A stretch of DNA of 58,825 nucleotides from Marinococcus luteus (GCF_900106595.1 NZ_FNNC01000008.1:1-58825); one strand, 5' to 3'; shown: positions 17,635-30,500, counted from the stretch's first letter. Numbers and translations are program-made. The notes: generated from the letters alone by a model not told the origin.

Positions 17635-17658
17635 ATTGGTTTAACCTCCTTTTTCCTT

Positions 17659-17862
17659 TTAGCCTTTGTTCATCCCGAGTTCACGTTCACGCAAAACGGT
17701 TTTGGCACGTGCAATATCTTTTCTTACAGTACGGATGCGGGCGGGATTTTCCAACTGACCGGTCGCTAATTGAAAACGAAGGTTAAAAAGTTCTTCTTTC
17801 AGACTTTTTGTTTGATCTTCGATTTCAACTGTGGTTAGATCTCTCAATTCATTAGCTCTCAT
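17659..17862 (-). CDS. rpmC: 50S ribosomal protein L29
   Basis: L29 lies at the tunnel exit and forms part of the SRP and trigger-factor dock. From ATG 17862 the 67-residue helical-hairpin protein reads [36 protein letters not shown]. The start overlaps the end of rplP by 11 nt, with GGTGAGG as SD. An upstream in-frame start four codons earlier is less likely. Confidence 0.96.
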   Translation of the reverse strand: MRANELRDLTTVEIEDQTKSLKEELFNLRFQLATGQLENPARIRTVRKDIARAKTVLRERELGMNKG

Positions 17863-18286
17863 TTGCCTCACCACCCACTTCTTCGCGTTTCACAAATTTC
17901 GTTTTAATCGGTAACTTGTGAGCTGCAAGTCTCAACGCCTCACGGGCAATTTCTTCGTTAACCCCGGCAATTTCAAACATGATCTTTCCTGGTTTTACAA
18001 CAGCTACCCAGCCTTCAGGAGAACCTTTACCGGAACCCATGCGGACTTCGAGTGGCTTCGCTGTGTATGGCTTGTCCGGGAAGATTTTGATCCAGACTTT
18101 ACCGCCACGTTTCATATAACGAGTCATAGCAATACGTGCGGATTCGATCTGGCGGTTCGTGATCCAGGAAGCTTCCACTGCCTGCAGTCCGTACTCGCCA
18201 AAAGTGATTTCTTTGCCGCCTTTTGCACGGCCTCTCATTTTGCCACGGTGTTCGCGACGATATTTTACGCGTTTTGGCAATAACAT
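17852..18286 (-). CDS. rplP: 50S ribosomal protein L16
   Basis: L16 lies near the peptidyl-transferase centre and the A-site tRNA. The 144 residues begin [24 protein letters not shown] and contain [46 protein letters not shown], the defining signature. It starts one base after the rpsC stop and overlaps rpmC. Confidence 0.98.
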   Translation of the reverse strand: MLLPKRVKYRREHRGKMRGRAKGGKEITFGEYGLQAVEASWITNRQIESARIAMTRYMKRGGKVWIKIFPDKPYTAKPLEVRMGSGKGSPEGWVAVVKPGKIMFEIAGVNEEIAREALRLAAHKLPIKTKFVKREEVGGEANES

Positions 18287-18287
18287 A

Positions 18288-18947
18288 TTATTTGCCTCCT
18301 TCCTCTTTGTTCGTTCCTTTCGTTGGAAGGACTTCTCCGCGATAAATCCAGATTTTTACACCCAGTTTACCGTACGTTGTATCTGCTTCAGCGGTGCCGT
18401 AATCAATATCTGCACGCAACGTATGGAGAGGTACTGTTCCTTCACTGTATCTTTCAGAGCGGGCGATGTCTGCGCCGCCTAGGCGTCCGTTAACTTCTGT
18501 CCGGATCCCTTTTGCTCCTGCGCGCATCGTACGTTGAATAGACTGTTTCATTGCACGACGGAAAGAAATACGATTTTCAAGCTGGCGGGCAATGTTTGCC
18601 GCTACGAGACGGGCATCCATATCTGCCTGCTTTATTTCTGCGATGTTAATGTGCACCCGCTTGTTAGTCAGGTTATTTAACTCTTTACGAAGTGCTTCTA
18701 CTTCCGAACCACCGCGGCCGATAACCATTCCTGGTTTCGCAGTATGGATCGTAATATTCACACGGTTTGCCGCACGTTCGATTTCTACAGTAGAAATAGA
18801 AGCGTCAACGAGTTTCGTTTCGATGTGACGGCGCACTCTGTAGTCTTCATGAAGCAAAGTCGCGTATTCTTTTTCCGAATACCATTTCGATTCCCAATCA
18901 CGGATGACTCCAACACGAAGTCCGATAGGATTAACTTTTTGTCCCAC
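18288..18947 (-). CDS. rpsC: 30S ribosomal protein S3
   Basis: S3 guards the mRNA entry channel and has helicase activity. The 219-residue protein starts [23 protein letters not shown], has the KH domain with [19 protein letters not shown] near residue 75, and the C-terminal [28 protein letters not shown]. It lies 3 nt after rplV. Confidence 0.98.
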   Translation of the reverse strand: MGQKVNPIGLRVGVIRDWESKWYSEKEYATLLHEDYRVRRHIETKLVDASISTVEIERAANRVNITIHTAKPGMVIGRGGSEVEALRKELNNLTNKRVHINIAEIKQADMDARLVAANIARQLENRISFRRAMKQSIQRTMRAGAKGIRTEVNGRLGGADIARSERYSEGTVPLHTLRADIDYGTAEADTTYGKLGVKIWIYRGEVLPTKGTNKEEGGK

Positions 18948-18950
18948 GCG

Positions 18951-19292
18951 TTATCCCTCCTTTTTTTCTTCGACGATTACAGTAATGTGACTCGTACGTT
19001 TGTTAATGCGGCTTGCGCGCCCCATTGCACGTGGGCGGAAACGTTTGAGTGTTACTCCTTCGTCTACGAATGCTTGGCTGATGTAAAGATTTTCTGGTTC
19101 CATCTCATAGTTGTGCTCTGCGTTGGCGATAGCAGAGTTGATAACTTTCTCAACAATCGGAGACGCCGATTTTGGCGTGTTCTTAAGGATGGCAATAGCT
19201 TCTCCGACGGATCTTCCCCGGACTAGGTCTATCACAAGACGAGCCTTGCGGGGGGCGATACGGATCTGCTTTGCTACTGCTTTTGCTTCCAT
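18951..19292 (-). CDS. rplV: 50S ribosomal protein L22
   Basis: L22 lines the nascent-peptide tunnel with its long hairpin. The 113 residues include [26 protein letters not shown] and the loop [36 protein letters not shown], where macrolide resistance changes map; the loop looks unmodified. The gene sits between rpsS and rpsC. Confidence 0.98.
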   Translation of the reverse strand: MEAKAVAKQIRIAPRKARLVIDLVRGRSVGEAIAILKNTPKSASPIVEKVINSAIANAEHNYEMEPENLYISQAFVDEGVTLKRFRPRAMGRASRINKRTSHITVIVEEKKEG

Positions 19293-19315
19293 GTTTCTTT
19301 ACCTCCCCTCAGGTC

Positions 19316-19594
19316 TTATCTTTTCGTTTTTCTATCGTCATTTTTATGGCCTTTAAACGTTCTCGTTGGTGCGAATTCACCAAGCTTATGGCCTACCATA
19401 TCTTCAGATACATAAACAGGTACGTGCTTGCGTCCGTCGTACACTGCAATCGTGTGGCCGACAAATTCCGGGAATACTGTGGAACGGCGTGACCAGGTAC
19501 GAATAACTTCTTTATTGTTCGAATCGTTTAGTCTCTCGATTTTATTCATCAAGTGCAAGTCGACGAAAGGTCCTTTTTTTAAACTACGACCCAT
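19316..19594 (-). CDS. rpsS: 30S ribosomal protein S19
   Basis: S19 pairs with S13 in the 30S head. The 92 residues start [20 protein letters not shown] and contain [46 protein letters not shown], the S19 signature. It lies 60 nt after rplB with a strong AGGAGG SD. Confidence 0.98.
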   Translation of the reverse strand: MGRSLKKGPFVDLHLMNKIERLNDSNNKEVIRTWSRRSTVFPEFVGHTIAVYDGRKHVPVYVSEDMVGHKLGEFAPTRTFKGHKNDDRKTKR

Positions 19595-19654
19595 GAGAGA
19601 ACCTCCTTTCGCGATTAACCTGCGATTCCGGAGAACCGCAGCTTCATCTTTTTA

Positions 19655-20494
19655 TTATTTTTTCTTACGGCGACGGCCCCGTACGATATATTTATTAGAA
19701 TCTTTATTGCGTTTTCTTGTTTTATAGCCAACTGCAGGCTGACCCCAAGGGGATACAGGTGCAACGCGTCCGATTGGCGCACGGCCTTCACCACCACCGT
19801 GTGGGTGATCGCTAGGGTTCATTGCGGAACCACGAACGTGTGGACGTTTGTTTAACCAACGGGAACGTCCGGCTTTACCGATGTTCACCAGTTCATGCTC
19901 CACGTTTCCAACCTGTCCGACAGTTGCACGGCAGGAAGCAAGGATTAGACGGGTTTCACCGGAACGAAGACGCACGAGTACGTACTTGCCTTCTTTACCG
20001 AGAACCTGGGCTTCTGCGCCAGCGGAACGAACGAGCTGTCCGCCGCGGCCCGGCTTCAATTCAATGTTATGAATAACAGTACCTACCGGAATATCACGAA
20101 GGTCCAATGCGTTACCAAGTTTGATATCTGCACTCGAACCAGCCATGATTTCCTGGCCAATTTTCAACCCTTTTGGAGCAAGGATGTACCGTTTTTCGCC
20201 ATCAACGTAGTTGATAAGCGCGATATTTGCTGAACGGTTTGGGTCGTACTCGATCTCAGCAACTTTGCCTGGTACGTCGTTTTTATTACGTTTGAAGTCA
20301 ATAACACGGTATTGACGTTTATGCCCGCCGCCCTGGTGACGACTGGTCATACGACCCTGGTTATTACGACCGCCTTTTTTGTGAAGCGGTTCAAGCAGCG
20401 AACGTTCTGGTGTTTCTGAAGTTACTTCGCTGTGCTTGTTTACCGACATGTGACGGCGGCCGTTTGTGGTCGGTTTATACTTTTGGATAGCCAT
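19655..20494 (-). CDS. rplB: 50S ribosomal protein L2
   Basis: L2 binds near the peptidyl-transferase centre and is needed for subunit joining. The product begins [18 protein letters not shown] and carries the [22 protein letters not shown] motif with the conserved histidine near residue 229. ATG at 20494 (279 aa) is chosen because AGGAGGG lies 8 nt upstream; an ATG two codons earlier is only 2 nt from the SD. Confidence 0.98.
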   Translation of the reverse strand: MAIQKYKPTTNGRRHMSVNKHSEVTSETPERSLLEPLHKKGGRNNQGRMTSRHQGGGHKRQYRVIDFKRNKNDVPGKVAEIEYDPNRSANIALINYVDGEKRYILAPKGLKIGQEIMAGSSADIKLGNALDLRDIPVGTVIHNIELKPGRGGQLVRSAGAEAQVLGKEGKYVLVRLRSGETRLILASCRATVGQVGNVEHELVNIGKAGRSRWLNKRPHVRGSAMNPSDHPHGGGEGRAPIGRVAPVSPWGQPAVGYKTRKRNKDSNKYIVRGRRRKKK

Positions 20495-20526
20495 GCTCAT
20501 TACCCTCCTTCGTATCTATTTGTTAA

Positions 20527-20814
20527 TTAAGCACCTTCGAAGAATTCAATATCTTCGCTATCAGCTGTAAGCGTCACGATTGCTTTTTTACGGTTGGGTT
20601 TGTACCCTTCATGACGGCCAAAACGACGGAATTTACCTTTTTTGTTCATTGTATTTACCTTTTCTACCTGAACATCAAAGATTTCTTCAACCGCGTTTTT
20701 GATTTGGAATTTATTAGCTTTCACGTCTACTTCAAACGTGTATTTCTTTTCATCCATCAAGTCAGCGGAGCGTTCTGTAATAACGGGTTTTTTAATCAAG
20801 TCACGTGCTTCCAT
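20527..20814 (-). CDS. rplW: 50S ribosomal protein L23
   Basis: L23 docks trigger factor and SRP at the tunnel exit. The 95-residue protein starts [19 protein letters not shown] and includes [37 protein letters not shown]. Its ATG overlaps the rplD stop codon (TAATG), indicating coupled translation. Confidence 0.98.
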   Translation of the reverse strand: MEARDLIKKPVITERSADLMDEKKYTFEVDVKANKFQIKNAVEEIFDVQVEKVNTMNKKGKFRRFGRHEGYKPNRKKAIVTLTADSEDIEFFEGA

Positions 20815-21437
20815 TATGCGAACACCTCCTCTACTTTCTTCACGGCGTCCTGTGTCATAACCAATTTGTCATGTTTAACAACGTCCAGGACGTTCACACT
20901 GCCTGCCGTGAGGAATGTTACGTTAGGAAGATTGCGTGCAGACAGACCGACAGTTTCGTCGTCGTTGCCGGTAACAATCAATACCTTCGTATCAATGGAA
21001 AGAGAAGAAAGTACTTTAACCATCTCTTTCGTTTTTGGAGCATCGAACTTCAGCTCATCAAGCACGACAAGATCATTTTCCTGTGCTTTGCTTGCGAGTG
21101 CTGATTTGATAGCCAGACGGCGAACTTTTTTCGGAAGCTTGTAGCCGTAAGATCTTGGCGTCGGACCGAACACGATACCACCTTTCACCCATTGCGGGGA
21201 ACGGATGGAACCTTGACGGGCCCGGCCTGTGCCTTTTTGGCGCCATGGCTTGCGTCCGCCACCACGGCGTTCGGAACGGTTTTTTACTTTATGCGTTCCT
21301 TGTCGTAATGATGCTTGCTGCATGATTACTGCGTCATACAGAACATGCTCATTTGGTTCAATACCGAAAACAGTGTCTGCTAATTCGATATCTCCTACGC
21401 GGGAACCGGTTTGGTTTAGTAAATCTACTGTTGGCAT
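20814..21437 (-). CDS. rplD: 50S ribosomal protein L4
   Basis: L4 extends a long loop into the peptide tunnel and in enterobacteria represses the S10 operon. The 207-residue chain contains [30 protein letters not shown], the tunnel loop, and then a Rossmann-like fold. The tunnel-loop residues look wild type. It lies 18 nt after rplC. Confidence 0.98.
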   Translation of the reverse strand: MPTVDLLNQTGSRVGDIELADTVFGIEPNEHVLYDAVIMQQASLRQGTHKVKNRSERRGGGRKPWRQKGTGRARQGSIRSPQWVKGGIVFGPTPRSYGYKLPKKVRRLAIKSALASKAQENDLVVLDELKFDAPKTKEMVKVLSSLSIDTKVLIVTGNDDETVGLSARNLPNVTFLTAGSVNVLDVVKHDKLVMTQDAVKKVEEVFA

Positions 21438-21455
21438 CTTGCGCCCTCCTTTCTA

Positions 21456-22097
21456 TTATGCTTTTTCAGTGTTGACTTTCACAGCGTTCTGTACTGTTAC
21501 ATAGCTGCGTTTCGCACCAGGAACGTTGCCTTTAACTAAAAGCACGTTACGCTCGGTATCTACTTTAACAATCTCCAGGTTCTGTACTGTAACCGTGTTG
21601 TTACCCATACGTCCTGGGAGCTTTTTGCCTTTCAATACGTGGTTAGGGTCGATAACACCCATTGCACCAGGGGCACGGTGGAAACGGGAGCCGTGCGTCA
21701 TTGGTCCGCGGGCTTGGTTATGGCGCTTGATAGCACCTTGGAACCCTTTCCCTTTGGATTTTCCAGTGACGTCTACGATATCTCCTTCTGCAAATGTTGC
21801 TACACTGACCTCTTGACCAACCTCGTAATCCTCTGGGTTTGTCCCGCGGATTTCTCTAACGAAGCGCTTGGGGGTCGTGTTTGCTTTATCAGCATGTCCT
21901 TTTTCCGGTTTAATTACGCGTGCTTCTTTTTTGTCGTGGAAACCTAGCTGAATAGCTTCGTATCCATCGGACTCAGTAGTTTTCTTTTGAAGCACAACGT
22001 TTGGTTCTGCTTCAATGACCGTAACTGGAAGCAGTTCGCCGTTTTCTTTAAACAGTTGCGTCATGCCGAGTTTTTTACCCAAGATTCCTTTGGCCAT
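21456..22097 (-). CDS. rplC: 50S ribosomal protein L3
   Basis: L3 starts 50S assembly and reaches the peptidyl-transferase centre. The 213 residues begin [21 protein letters not shown] and contain [32 protein letters not shown], the central extension. It has an AGGAGGTG SD and lies 43 nt after rpsJ. Confidence 0.98.
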   Translation of the reverse strand: MAKGILGKKLGMTQLFKENGELLPVTVIEAEPNVVLQKKTTESDGYEAIQLGFHDKKEARVIKPEKGHADKANTTPKRFVREIRGTNPEDYEVGQEVSVATFAEGDIVDVTGKSKGKGFQGAIKRHNQARGPMTHGSRFHRAPGAMGVIDPNHVLKGKKLPGRMGNNTVTVQNLEIVKVDTERNVLLVKGNVPGAKRSYVTVQNAVKVNTEKA

Positions 22098-22140
22098 GAG
22101 TCACACCTCCTAATAAATTTTGGTTTTCATATATTTGTTA

Positions 22141-22452
22141 TTATAATTTGATTTCGATGTCTACACCCGACGGTAAATCTAAACGCATAAGCGAATCTAC
22201 CGTTTGCGGCGTTGGCGTTAAAATGTCGATTAAACGTTTATGTGTACGCATTTCAAACTGCTCACGAGCATCTTTAAATTTGTGCGTAGCACGAAGAATT
22301 GTATAAACAGATTTCTCTGTTGGCAATGGAATCGGTCCAGAAACACCTGCACCAGAACGTTTTGCCGTGTCTACAATCTTTTCAGCGGATTGATCCAACA
22401 CTCTGTGATCATACGCTTTTAAACGAATACGAATTTTTTCATTAGCTGCCAT
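22141..22452 (-). CDS. rpsJ: 30S ribosomal protein S10
   Basis: S10 is a 30S head protein and, with NusB, a transcription antitermination factor. From ATG 22452 the 103-residue chain reads [34 protein letters not shown] and ends [22 protein letters not shown] precedes this ATG. An in-frame upstream extension of about 54 codons is leader sequence, not conserved protein. It is the first gene of the S10-spc-alpha cluster, with its own promoter at 22617-22645. Confidence 0.97.
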   Translation of the reverse strand: MAANEKIRIRLKAYDHRVLDQSAEKIVDTAKRSGAGVSGPIPLPTEKSVYTILRATHKFKDAREQFEMRTHKRLIDILTPTPQTVDSLMRLDLPSGVDIEIKL

Positions 22453-22610
22453 TAAAAGCCCTCCTTCTCGTCCGATTTTACAGACATACTCCGCGAAAAT
22501 TTCCTCACACCTGGTCATGGCAATGGACCCGGGTGTGTCAGCAACCTTCCGCATCATCGCCTGACCGTGGGTGGATATAGAAGTATTTCTATGTCTCCCA
22601 TGGTCACACT
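22453..22610 (-). promoter_or_regulatory. S10 operon leader with a stem-loop
   Basis: The leader of about 160 nt carries a stem made of CACACC pairing with GGTGTG and inner GTC/GAC, at roughly 22506-22537. In some bacteria L4 controls this operon through the leader. For this organism that is only an inference from position and folding. Confidence 0.4.
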
Positions 22611-22616
22611 TCATCT

Positions 22617-22645
22617 ATTATAGTGATCGTTCGCCTTTTACGCAA
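22617..22645 (-). promoter_or_regulatory. sigma-A promoter of the S10-spc-alpha cluster (TTGCGT-N17-TATAAT)
   Basis: On the minus strand a -35 TTGCGT (22640-22645) and perfect -10 TATAAT (22617-22622) are separated by 17 bp, about 165 bp before rpsJ. It lies downstream of the tufA terminator, so it is the start of a new transcription unit of some 25 genes. Confidence 0.82.
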
Positions 22646-22732
22646 GGGTTTTTTCAAAAAAATCTCGATACATCTCCCCCTTTTTCTCTTTTACCTTTAA
22701 GAGCCTTTATTAATATGGAAGAAATAAAAAAA

Positions 22733-22758
22733 CCTCTAATGCTTTTCAGCATTAGAGG
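22733..22758 (-). terminator. terminator of the str operon after tufA
   Basis: A perfect 10-bp stem, CCTCTAATGC/GCATTAGAGG with a 6-nt loop, is followed on the minus strand by seven T's (22726-22732). It lies 16 bp beyond the tufA stop codon. This is a textbook intrinsic terminator. Confidence 0.93.
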
Positions 22759-22773
22759 AGAATAATCGGGTGA

Positions 22774-23964
<1,191 letters not shown>

Positions 23965-24046
23965 TATAATTGTCCTCCCTTTATTTCAGGTAATTAATGT
24001 TGTATAGCAGCCAGGCGGGCGCTGCTATCAGTAAACGCCCTACCTT

Positions 24047-24075
24047 AGCTTACAATAAATCGGTCATGCATACAA
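24047..24075 (-). promoter_or_regulatory. possible internal tufA promoter (TTGTAT-N17-TAAGCT)
   Basis: In the fusA-tufA gap, TTGTAT (24070-24075) and TAAGCT (24047-24052) have a 17-bp spacer on the minus strand. A small GCAGC/GCTGC hairpin (24007-24025) lies between it and tufA. The match is moderate. Confidence 0.4.
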
Positions 24076-24094
24076 TCATCAAGCCGCCGGATTT

Positions 24095-26173
24095 TTACTG
24101 TCCTGTAGCCTGCTTGATAACATCTTCAGAAACACTCTTTGGCACTTCTTCGTAATGATCGAAGAACATGGAATACGTTCCGCGGCCCTGCGTATTGGAA
24201 CGAAGAGTCGTGGCGTAGCCAAACATCTCAGCAAGAGGTACAAACGACCGGATAACCTGAGAGTTGCCCCGTGCTTCCATACCATCTACACGGCCGCGGC
24301 GGGATGTTACATCACCCATGACGTCGCCCATGTATTCTTCTGGAACCACGATATCTACTTTCATCAACGGTTCAAGCAGTACCGGCTTACATTTTTGCTT
24401 TGCTTCACGCAGAGCCATGGAAGCCGCAACTTTAAATGCCATCTCGTTAGAGTCGACATCGTGATAGGAACCATCAAAAAGAGTAGCTTTTACGTCGATT
24501 ACCGGATAGCCGGCAAGCATGCCGCTTTGAAGGGAATCTTCAATACCGGACTGCACGGAAGGTACATATTCACGAGGTACCACACCGCCGACGATTTTGT
24601 TTACAAATTCAAAGCCGGCGCCTTCTTCGTTTGGCTCAAATTTAACCCAAACGTGTCCGTACTGACCGCGTCCACCGGACTGACGTACGAATTTACCTTC
24701 GCAGTTAGCTTCCTGGCGGATTGTTTCACGATAGGATACCTGAGGGGCACCTACAGTCGCTTCTACTTTGAATTCCCGTTTCAAACGGTCAACGATAATA
24801 TCAAGGTGAAGCTCACCCATACCTTTGATGATCGTTTGTCCGGTTTCTTCGTCTGTTTCTGTCTGGAAGGTTGGATCCTCTTCTGCAAGCTTTCCGAGAG
24901 CGATACTCATTTTATCATGGTCCGCTTTCGACTTCGGCTCCACAGAAAGGGAAATAACCGGTTCAGGGAAGTCCATCGATTCAAGCACGATATTGTCTTT
25001 TTCTGCCACAAGGGTGTCACCGGTACTCGTATCTTTCAAACCGACACCCGCTGCAATATCCCCGGCATATACCGTTGAAATTTCTTCACGGGAGTTTGCG
25101 TGCATTTGAAGGATACGGCCGACGCGCTCACGTTTATCCTTAGTGGAGTTTTTGACATACGACCCGGAACTGAGTGTACCGGAATACACACGGAAGAAAG
25201 TCAGCTTACCGACATAAGGGTCTGTCGCCACTTTAAAGGCCAGCGCAGAGAACTTCCCGTTGTCGTCTGCCGGGCGCTCTTCCTCTTCTTCCGAATCCGG
25301 ATATTTACCTTTAATAGCAGGAACATCCAATGGAGATGGAAGATAGTCGAGCACGGCATCGATCATAAGCTGAACACCTTTGTTTTTAAAGGCAGAACCA
25401 CAAAGTACTGGATAAAACTCAACGTTCAGCGTTCCTTTACGGATTGCCAGTTTGAGTTCTTCATTTGTGATTTCTTCTTCTTCAAGGTATTTCATCATAA
25501 GATCTTCATCAAGTTCTGATACAGCTTCTACCAGCTTCTGGCGGTATTCCTGCGCCTGCGCCTGATATTCTTCCGGAATTTCACGTGCTTCCGCACGGGT
25601 TCCGAGATCATCAAGGTAGTAGTAAGCCTGCATTTCGATAAGATCAATAATTCCTTCAAAATTATCCTCAGCACCGATCGGAAGCTGAATTGCCTGAGCA
25701 TTCGCTCCGAGACGCTCTGTCAGTGTGCTTAAGGAATAAACAAAATCCGCTCCTACCTTGTCCATCTTGTTAACAAAAACAATACGTGGAACATGGTAGG
25801 TAGTTGCCTGGCGCCATACAGTTTCTGTCTGTGGCTCCACGCCGGACTGCGCATCCAATACAGCAACAGCTCCGTCAAGCACACGCAGGGAACGCTCTAC
25901 CTCTACGGTAAAGTCTACGTGGCCCGGAGTGTCGATGATATTGATACGGTGGTTTTTCCACTGGGCTGTCGTCGCAGCGGAGGTGATAGTAATACCACGC
26001 TCTTGTTCCTGCGACATCCAGTCCATTTGAGAAGCACCTTCATGGGTTTCACCAATTTTATGGATACGACCCGTGTAGTAAAGAATACGCTCTGTTGCTG
26101 TCGTTTTACCAGCATCAATGTGAGCCATGATTCCAATATTACGGGTTTTTTCCAAGGAGAATTCACGTGCCAT
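24095..26173 (-). CDS. fusA: translation elongation factor G
   Basis: EF-G drives ribosomal translocation. The 692-residue GTPase carries [17 protein letters not shown] and NKMDKVGAD, followed by domains II-V. It begins [19 protein letters not shown] at 26173 is chosen because AAGGAGAAAG lies just upstream and conservation begins there; seven in-frame codons upstream include the SD. The gene lies between rpsG and tufA as usual. Confidence 0.98.
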   Translation of the reverse strand: MAREFSLEKTRNIGIMAHIDAGKTTATERILYYTGRIHKIGETHEGASQMDWMSQEQERGITITSAATTAQWKNHRINIIDTPGHVDFTVEVERSLRVLDGAVAVLDAQSGVEPQTETVWRQATTYHVPRIVFVNKMDKVGADFVYSLSTLTERLGANAQAIQLPIGAEDNFEGIIDLIEMQAYYYLDDLGTRAEAREIPEEYQAQAQEYRQKLVEAVSELDEDLMMKYLEEEEITNEELKLAIRKGTLNVEFYPVLCGSAFKNKGVQLMIDAVLDYLPSPLDVPAIKGKYPDSEEEEERPADDNGKFSALAFKVATDPYVGKLTFFRVYSGTLSSGSYVKNSTKDKRERVGRILQMHANSREEISTVYAGDIAAGVGLKDTSTGDTLVAEKDNIVLESMDFPEPVISLSVEPKSKADHDKMSIALGKLAEEDPTFQTETDEETGQTIIKGMGELHLDIIVDRLKREFKVEATVGAPQVSYRETIRQEANCEGKFVRQSGGRGQYGHVWVKFEPNEEGAGFEFVNKIVGGVVPREYVPSVQSGIEDSLQSGMLAGYPVIDVKATLFDGSYHDVDSNEMAFKVAASMALREAKQKCKPVLLEPLMKVDIVVPEEYMGDVMGDVTSRRGRVDGMEARGNSQVIRSFVPLAEMFGYATTLRSNTQGRGTYSMFFDHYEEVPKSVSEDVIKQATGQ

Positions 26174-26224
26174 GGACTTTCTTTCTCCTTCCATTCATCA
26201 AAGTAGTATTTTCCGCGGTAGTGC

Positions 26225-26695
26225 TTACCAGCGGTAGTGAGCAAACGCTTTGTTTGCTTCAGCCATACGATGAGTATCTTCACGACGCTTAACAGCAGAT
26301 CCTGTGTTGTTGGAAGCATCAAGAATTTCATTTGCAAGACGCTCTTCCATGGTTTTCTCTCCACGAAGACGGGCGTAGCTTACGATCCAACGAAGTGCCA
26401 GAGTCGTACGACGATCTGGTTTAACTTCGATTGGTACTTGATAGTTGGCTCCCCCTACGCGGCGGGCTTTTACTTCCAATACAGGCATAACGTTTTTCAT
26501 AGCCTGATCAAAAACTTCCATCGGCTCCTGGCCGGAACGTTCTTGTACAAGGTTAAATGCTCTGTATAAGATGTTTTGCGCTTTTCCTTTTTTACCATCA
26601 TTCATTACACGGTTGATCATGCGTGTAACAAGCTTGGAGTTATAAATAGGATCAGGCAGGACATCGCGACGTGGTACTGGTCCTTTACGAGGCAT
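26225..26695 (-). CDS. rpsG: 30S ribosomal protein S7
   Basis: S7 nucleates assembly of the 30S head and contacts E-site tRNA. The 156 residues start [28 protein letters not shown] and include [31 protein letters not shown]. It has a GGAGGGG SD and follows rpsL by 35 nt. Confidence 0.98.
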   Translation of the reverse strand: MPRKGPVPRRDVLPDPIYNSKLVTRMINRVMNDGKKGKAQNILYRAFNLVQERSGQEPMEVFDQAMKNVMPVLEVKARRVGGANYQVPIEVKPDRRTTLALRWIVSYARLRGEKTMEERLANEILDASNNTGSAVKRREDTHRMAEANKAFAHYRW

Positions 26696-26730
26696 AAATC
26701 CCCCTCCTTTCTTTTATTATGAATAAGCAG

Positions 26731-27153
26731 TTATTTTTTCTTTTTCTTGCCGCGTTTAGTTCCGTATTTGGAACGGCTTTGCATGCGGTTTTGTACACCA
26801 GCAGTATCAAGGGCGCCACGAACAACGTGATAACGCACACCAGGAAGGTCCTTAACACGGCCTCCACGGATCAATACTACACTGTGCTCCTGGAGATTGT
26901 GACCAATACCAGGGATGTATGCTGTAACCTCGATTTGGTTAGTAAGGCGCACACGTGCGTACTTACGAAGAGCCGAGTTTGGTTTCTTCGGAGTAAGTGT
27001 GCCTACACGAGTACATACACCACGTTTTTGCGGAGCATTTTGATCTGTTGGGATTTTACGCAAGCTATTGTAACCTCGGTTCAATGCCGGAGAGTCAGTC
27101 TTTTTAGTCTTCATCTGACGGCCTTTACGAACCAGCTGATTAATAGTTGGCAT
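26731..27153 (-). CDS. rpsL: 30S ribosomal protein S12
   Basis: S12 monitors codon-anticodon pairing in the A site. The 140-residue chain includes [17 protein letters not shown] and the C-terminal [22 protein letters not shown] loop. Streptomycin-resistance positions (the KKPNSALRK lysine) look wild type. It follows the L7Ae-like gene by 117 bp, a gap containing two inverted repeats. Confidence 0.98.
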   Translation of the reverse strand: MPTINQLVRKGRQMKTKKTDSPALNRGYNSLRKIPTDQNAPQKRGVCTRVGTLTPKKPNSALRKYARVRLTNQIEVTAYIPGIGHNLQEHSVVLIRGGRVKDLPGVRYHVVRGALDTAGVQNRMQSRSKYGTKRGKKKKK

Positions 27154-27189
27154 AGTTGTGTTCCTCCTTTCCGACTAAGTTATTTCAAG

Positions 27190-27207
27190 ACCACCGTTCC
27201 AGGTGGT
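27190..27207 (-). repeat. hairpin ACCACC-N6-GGTGGT upstream of rpsL
   Basis: A perfect 6-bp stem lies about 35 nt upstream of the rpsL SD. Without a T-tract it is not a terminator; it could be part of the rpsL translational leader. Confidence 0.4.
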
Positions 27208-27227
27208 TCATTGATAAGCAAAATGAA

Positions 27228-27268
27228 AGTTTTTGCCGATGAGATCCGAAATCCCACCAGCAAAAACT
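27228..27268 (-). repeat. inverted repeat at the 3' end of the L7Ae-like gene
   Basis: AGTTTTTGC (27228-27236) and GCAAAAACT (27260-27268) form a 9-bp stem with a 23-nt loop that begins 2 nt after the L7Ae-like stop codon. On the minus strand it is followed only by scattered T's. It could be a weak terminator or an RNase stop that lowers or separates L7Ae and rpsL mRNA. Confidence 0.45.
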
Positions 27269-27270
27269 CG

Positions 27271-27522
27271 TTATTGCTTTTTTAAAGCGATCGTAGCCGC
27301 TCCTACATCAATTCCGCAAGCTTTTCCAAGTTTTTTCATCGAATCGACAAACTGGATGGAAACACTGCTTTCATTTGCTGCATTAAGAATACGCTGCTGA
27401 ATTTCTGCAGCGGCATCCTCTGCCACAATGATTTCGGAAGCTGTGCCATGTTCAATCGCTTTAAGCGTTTGTTTAGTTCCAATTAAAACTTCGTCAGCCT
27501 GTGTTACTTTTTCATAAGACAT
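27271..27522 (-). CDS. L7Ae-family RNA-binding protein (YbxF-type, kink-turn binder)
   Basis: The 83-residue protein (MSYEKVTQADEVLIGTKQTLKAIEHG) has the L7Ae/L30e fold, with EIIVAEDAAAEIQQRIL and the C-terminal KLGKACGIDVGAATIALKK. B. subtilis YbxF in this slot binds kink-turn RNA and associates with ribosomes. I chose the second ATG (27522) of the ATGATG pair because GGAGG lies 7 nt upstream of it; the first would give one more residue. It is the first gene of the str operon, directly behind a consensus promoter. Confidence 0.9.
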   Translation of the reverse strand: MSYEKVTQADEVLIGTKQTLKAIEHGTASEIIVAEDAAAEIQQRILNAANESSVSIQFVDSMKKLGKACGIDVGAATIALKKQ

Positions 27523-27563
27523 CATTCATCCTCCAAAGCACAGGAGCTTAACGCACCTTAGAT

Positions 27564-27592
27564 AGCATATCACCGCGTTTTTGCGATGTCAA
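27564..27592 (-). promoter_or_regulatory. sigma-A promoter of the str operon (TTGACA-N17-TATGCT)
   Basis: On the minus strand the consensus -35 TTGACA (27587-27592) and -10 TATGCT (27564-27569) have a 17-bp spacer, located right after the rpoC stop codon and about 40 bp before the L7Ae-like gene. Confidence 0.8.
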
Positions 27593-27599
27593 CACTATT

Positions 27600-30500
27600 T
27601 CATTCCGACGAATATACTTCTTCGCCCGTTTCCTGCATTTCCTGAACGGCTTCTTCCGGGAGAACCTGTTCGAGGCTGCGGTAACGCTGCATGCCTGTAC
27701 CAGCCGGAACCAGTTTCCCGATAATAACGTTCTCTTTCAGACCTAACAGCTCGTCGCGCTTGCCGCGAATGGCTGCGTCCGTAAGAATTCTTGTCGTTTC
27801 CTGGAACGAAGCGGCCGAAAGGAAGGAATCCGTTTCAAGCGATGCTTTCGTAATACCAAGAATGACCGGCTGGCCGACGGCTGGCTGATGGTGTTTTCGA
27901 AGTGCTTCACGGTTTGCTTTTTCAAACGCATGTACTTCCACCAGACTGCCAGGCAGAGCGTCGGTATTACCGGAATCGGTAATCCGGATTTTACGGAACA
28001 TTTGACGGACCATTACTTCAATGTGCTTGTCGCCAATTTCAACGCCCTGCATGCTGTATACTTTCTGAACTTCTTTCAGAAGGTACTGCTGCACCTGGTC
28101 GAGTCCGGTTACTTTCAGCAGCTCTTTCGGATCGATCGAACCTTCAGTAAGAGCCTGGCCTACTTCTACCTGGTCTCCCACTCCTACGCGGAGGCGGGCA
28201 CCGTACGGAGTTGTATAGGAGCGGCTTTCAAGCGCGCCCTGCACCGTAACTTCTTTTTTATCCGTCAGATCTTTCACATCGACAATTTCGCCGGAGAGTT
28301 CAGAAATGACAGCCTGCCCTTTCGGATTACGGGCTTCAACAAGCTCCTGGATACGAGGAAGACCCTGGGTAATGTCATCCCCGGCTACACCGCCTGTGTG
28401 GAACGTACGCATGGTAAGCTGGGTACCCGGCTCGCCGATGGACTGGGCAGCGATGATTCCTACTGCTTCGCCCACTTCAACGTCGGCTCCTGTGGCAAGG
28501 TTCCGGCCGTAGCATTTTTTACAGACGCCGTGATGCGTATCGCACGTAAAGACAGAGCGGATAACGACTTTTTCGACGCCGGCTTCTTCAATAATACGGG
28601 CCGAATCTTCATTCAGAAGCTCGCCTTTTTGAGCCAGTACTTCGTTCGTTTCAGGATGACGCACTGTTTCAAAGGCTACACGGCCGATCAGGCGATCCTG
28701 AAGTTTTTCAATGATTTCGTTGCCTTCACGAAGCGTTGCTACCGAAAGTCCGCGGTCGGTGCCGCAGTCATCCTCACGGATGATAACGTCCTGGGCCACA
28801 TCCACAAGACGACGGGTCAGATAACCCGAGTCGGCAGTTTTAAGCGCTGTGTCGGCCAGACCTTTACGCGCACCGTGCGTGGAAATAAAGTACTCAAGCA
28901 CGGTAAGACCTTCACGGAAACTCGATTTAATCGGGAGCTCGATGATCCGTCCGGATGGATTGGCCATCAGTCCGCGCATACCTGCAAGCTGCGTAAAGTT
29001 CGAGGCGTTACCACGGGCACCGGAGTCACTCATCATAAAGATAGGGTTACGAATATCAAGCGTACCCATGAGTTTTTCCTGAATGACGTCTTTGGCACTG
29101 CCCCAGATGCTGATGATTTTATCGTAGCGCTCTTCTTCGGTAATCAAACCGCGCCGGAATTGTTTCATTACCCGCGAGACCTGTTCTTCCGAATCCGTCA
29201 GCACGTCCTGTTTGTCCGGAAGTACAACAATATCGGAGATACCAACAGTAATGCCTGCTTTTGTAGAGTAATGGAAGCCAAGGTCCTTCATACGGTCAAG
29301 CATTTTCGACGTTTCAATGATCTGGAAGTTCTTAAACACCGCTGCGATGATGTCCCCAAGGAAGCCTTTTTTAAATGGCTGTATGAGTTCGCGGTTTTTA
29401 AATTCCTCTTTCACATCTGTCGTGCTCGGTACTACATATTTTTCCGGAAGCTCCTGCTCGAGGTTCAACGCTGTCGGCTCATTCACGTAAGGGAACGATG
29501 TCGGCAGGATTTCATTGAAAATGAGCTTTCCTGGCGTCGTTAAGACGAGCTTGCTCATCTCTTCTTCACTGAAGTTGGTTTTATTTAACGCACGTACCGG
29601 CAGAGCAATCCGGGTATGCAGATGCACATAGCCGTTTTGATAGGCAGTGAGCACTTCTTTTATATCGTTAAAGATAGAACCTTCGCCCATCGCGTTTTCA
29701 CGCTCAAGTGTCAGGTAATAGTTTCCAAGCACCATGTCCTGAGATGGTGTAACAACCGGCTTGCCGTCCTTAGGGTTCAGGATGTTCTGCGCTGCAAGCA
29801 TGAGCACGCGGGCTTCTGCCTGCGCTTCTGCCGAAAGCGGTACGTGGACAGCCATCTGGTCCCCGTCAAAGTCGGCGTTATACGCTGTACATACGAGCGG
29901 GTGAAGTTTGATGGCGCGTCCTTCGACCAGCGTCGGTTCGAACGCCTGAATACCAAGTCGGTGAAGCGTTGGCGCACGGTTTAAAAGAACCGGGTGTTCG
30001 CGGATAACGTCTTCAAGCACGTCCCAGACTTCCGGATGCACGCGCTCCACTTTCCGCTTCGCACTTTTAATGTTGTGTGCAAGGCTCCGGTTTACGAGTT
30101 CTTTCATTACAAACGGCTTGAACAGTTCAAGCGCCATTTCTTTAGGAAGCCCGCACTGATACATTTTCAGGCTTGGCCCGACCACGATAACAGAACGACC
30201 GGAGTAATCGACACGCTTACCGAGAAGGTTCTGGCGGAAACGCCCCTGCTTCCCTTTAAGCATATGTGAAAGAGATTTTAGCGGACGGTTCCCGGGACCA
30301 GTAACCGGACGACCGCGGCGCCCGTTATCAATCAAGGCGTCGACAGCTTCCTGAAGCATCCGTTTTTCGTTTTGTACGATGATGCTCGGTGCTCCCAGAT
30401 CAAGAAGACGCTTCAAACGGTTGTTCCGGTTAATGACGCGGCGGTACAAATCGTTTAAGTCCGAAGTGGCAAACCGGCCGCCGTCAAGCTGAACCATAGG

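Noticed and set aside
24155-25078. A 307-codon open frame on the plus strand
   Set aside because: It is antisense to fusA, has no SD and no recognisable protein family.
27888-29543. A 551-codon open frame on the plus strand
   Set aside because: It lies entirely antisense to rpoC, follows its codon periodicity and shows no known domain; long antisense frames are common opposite GC3-biased conserved genes.
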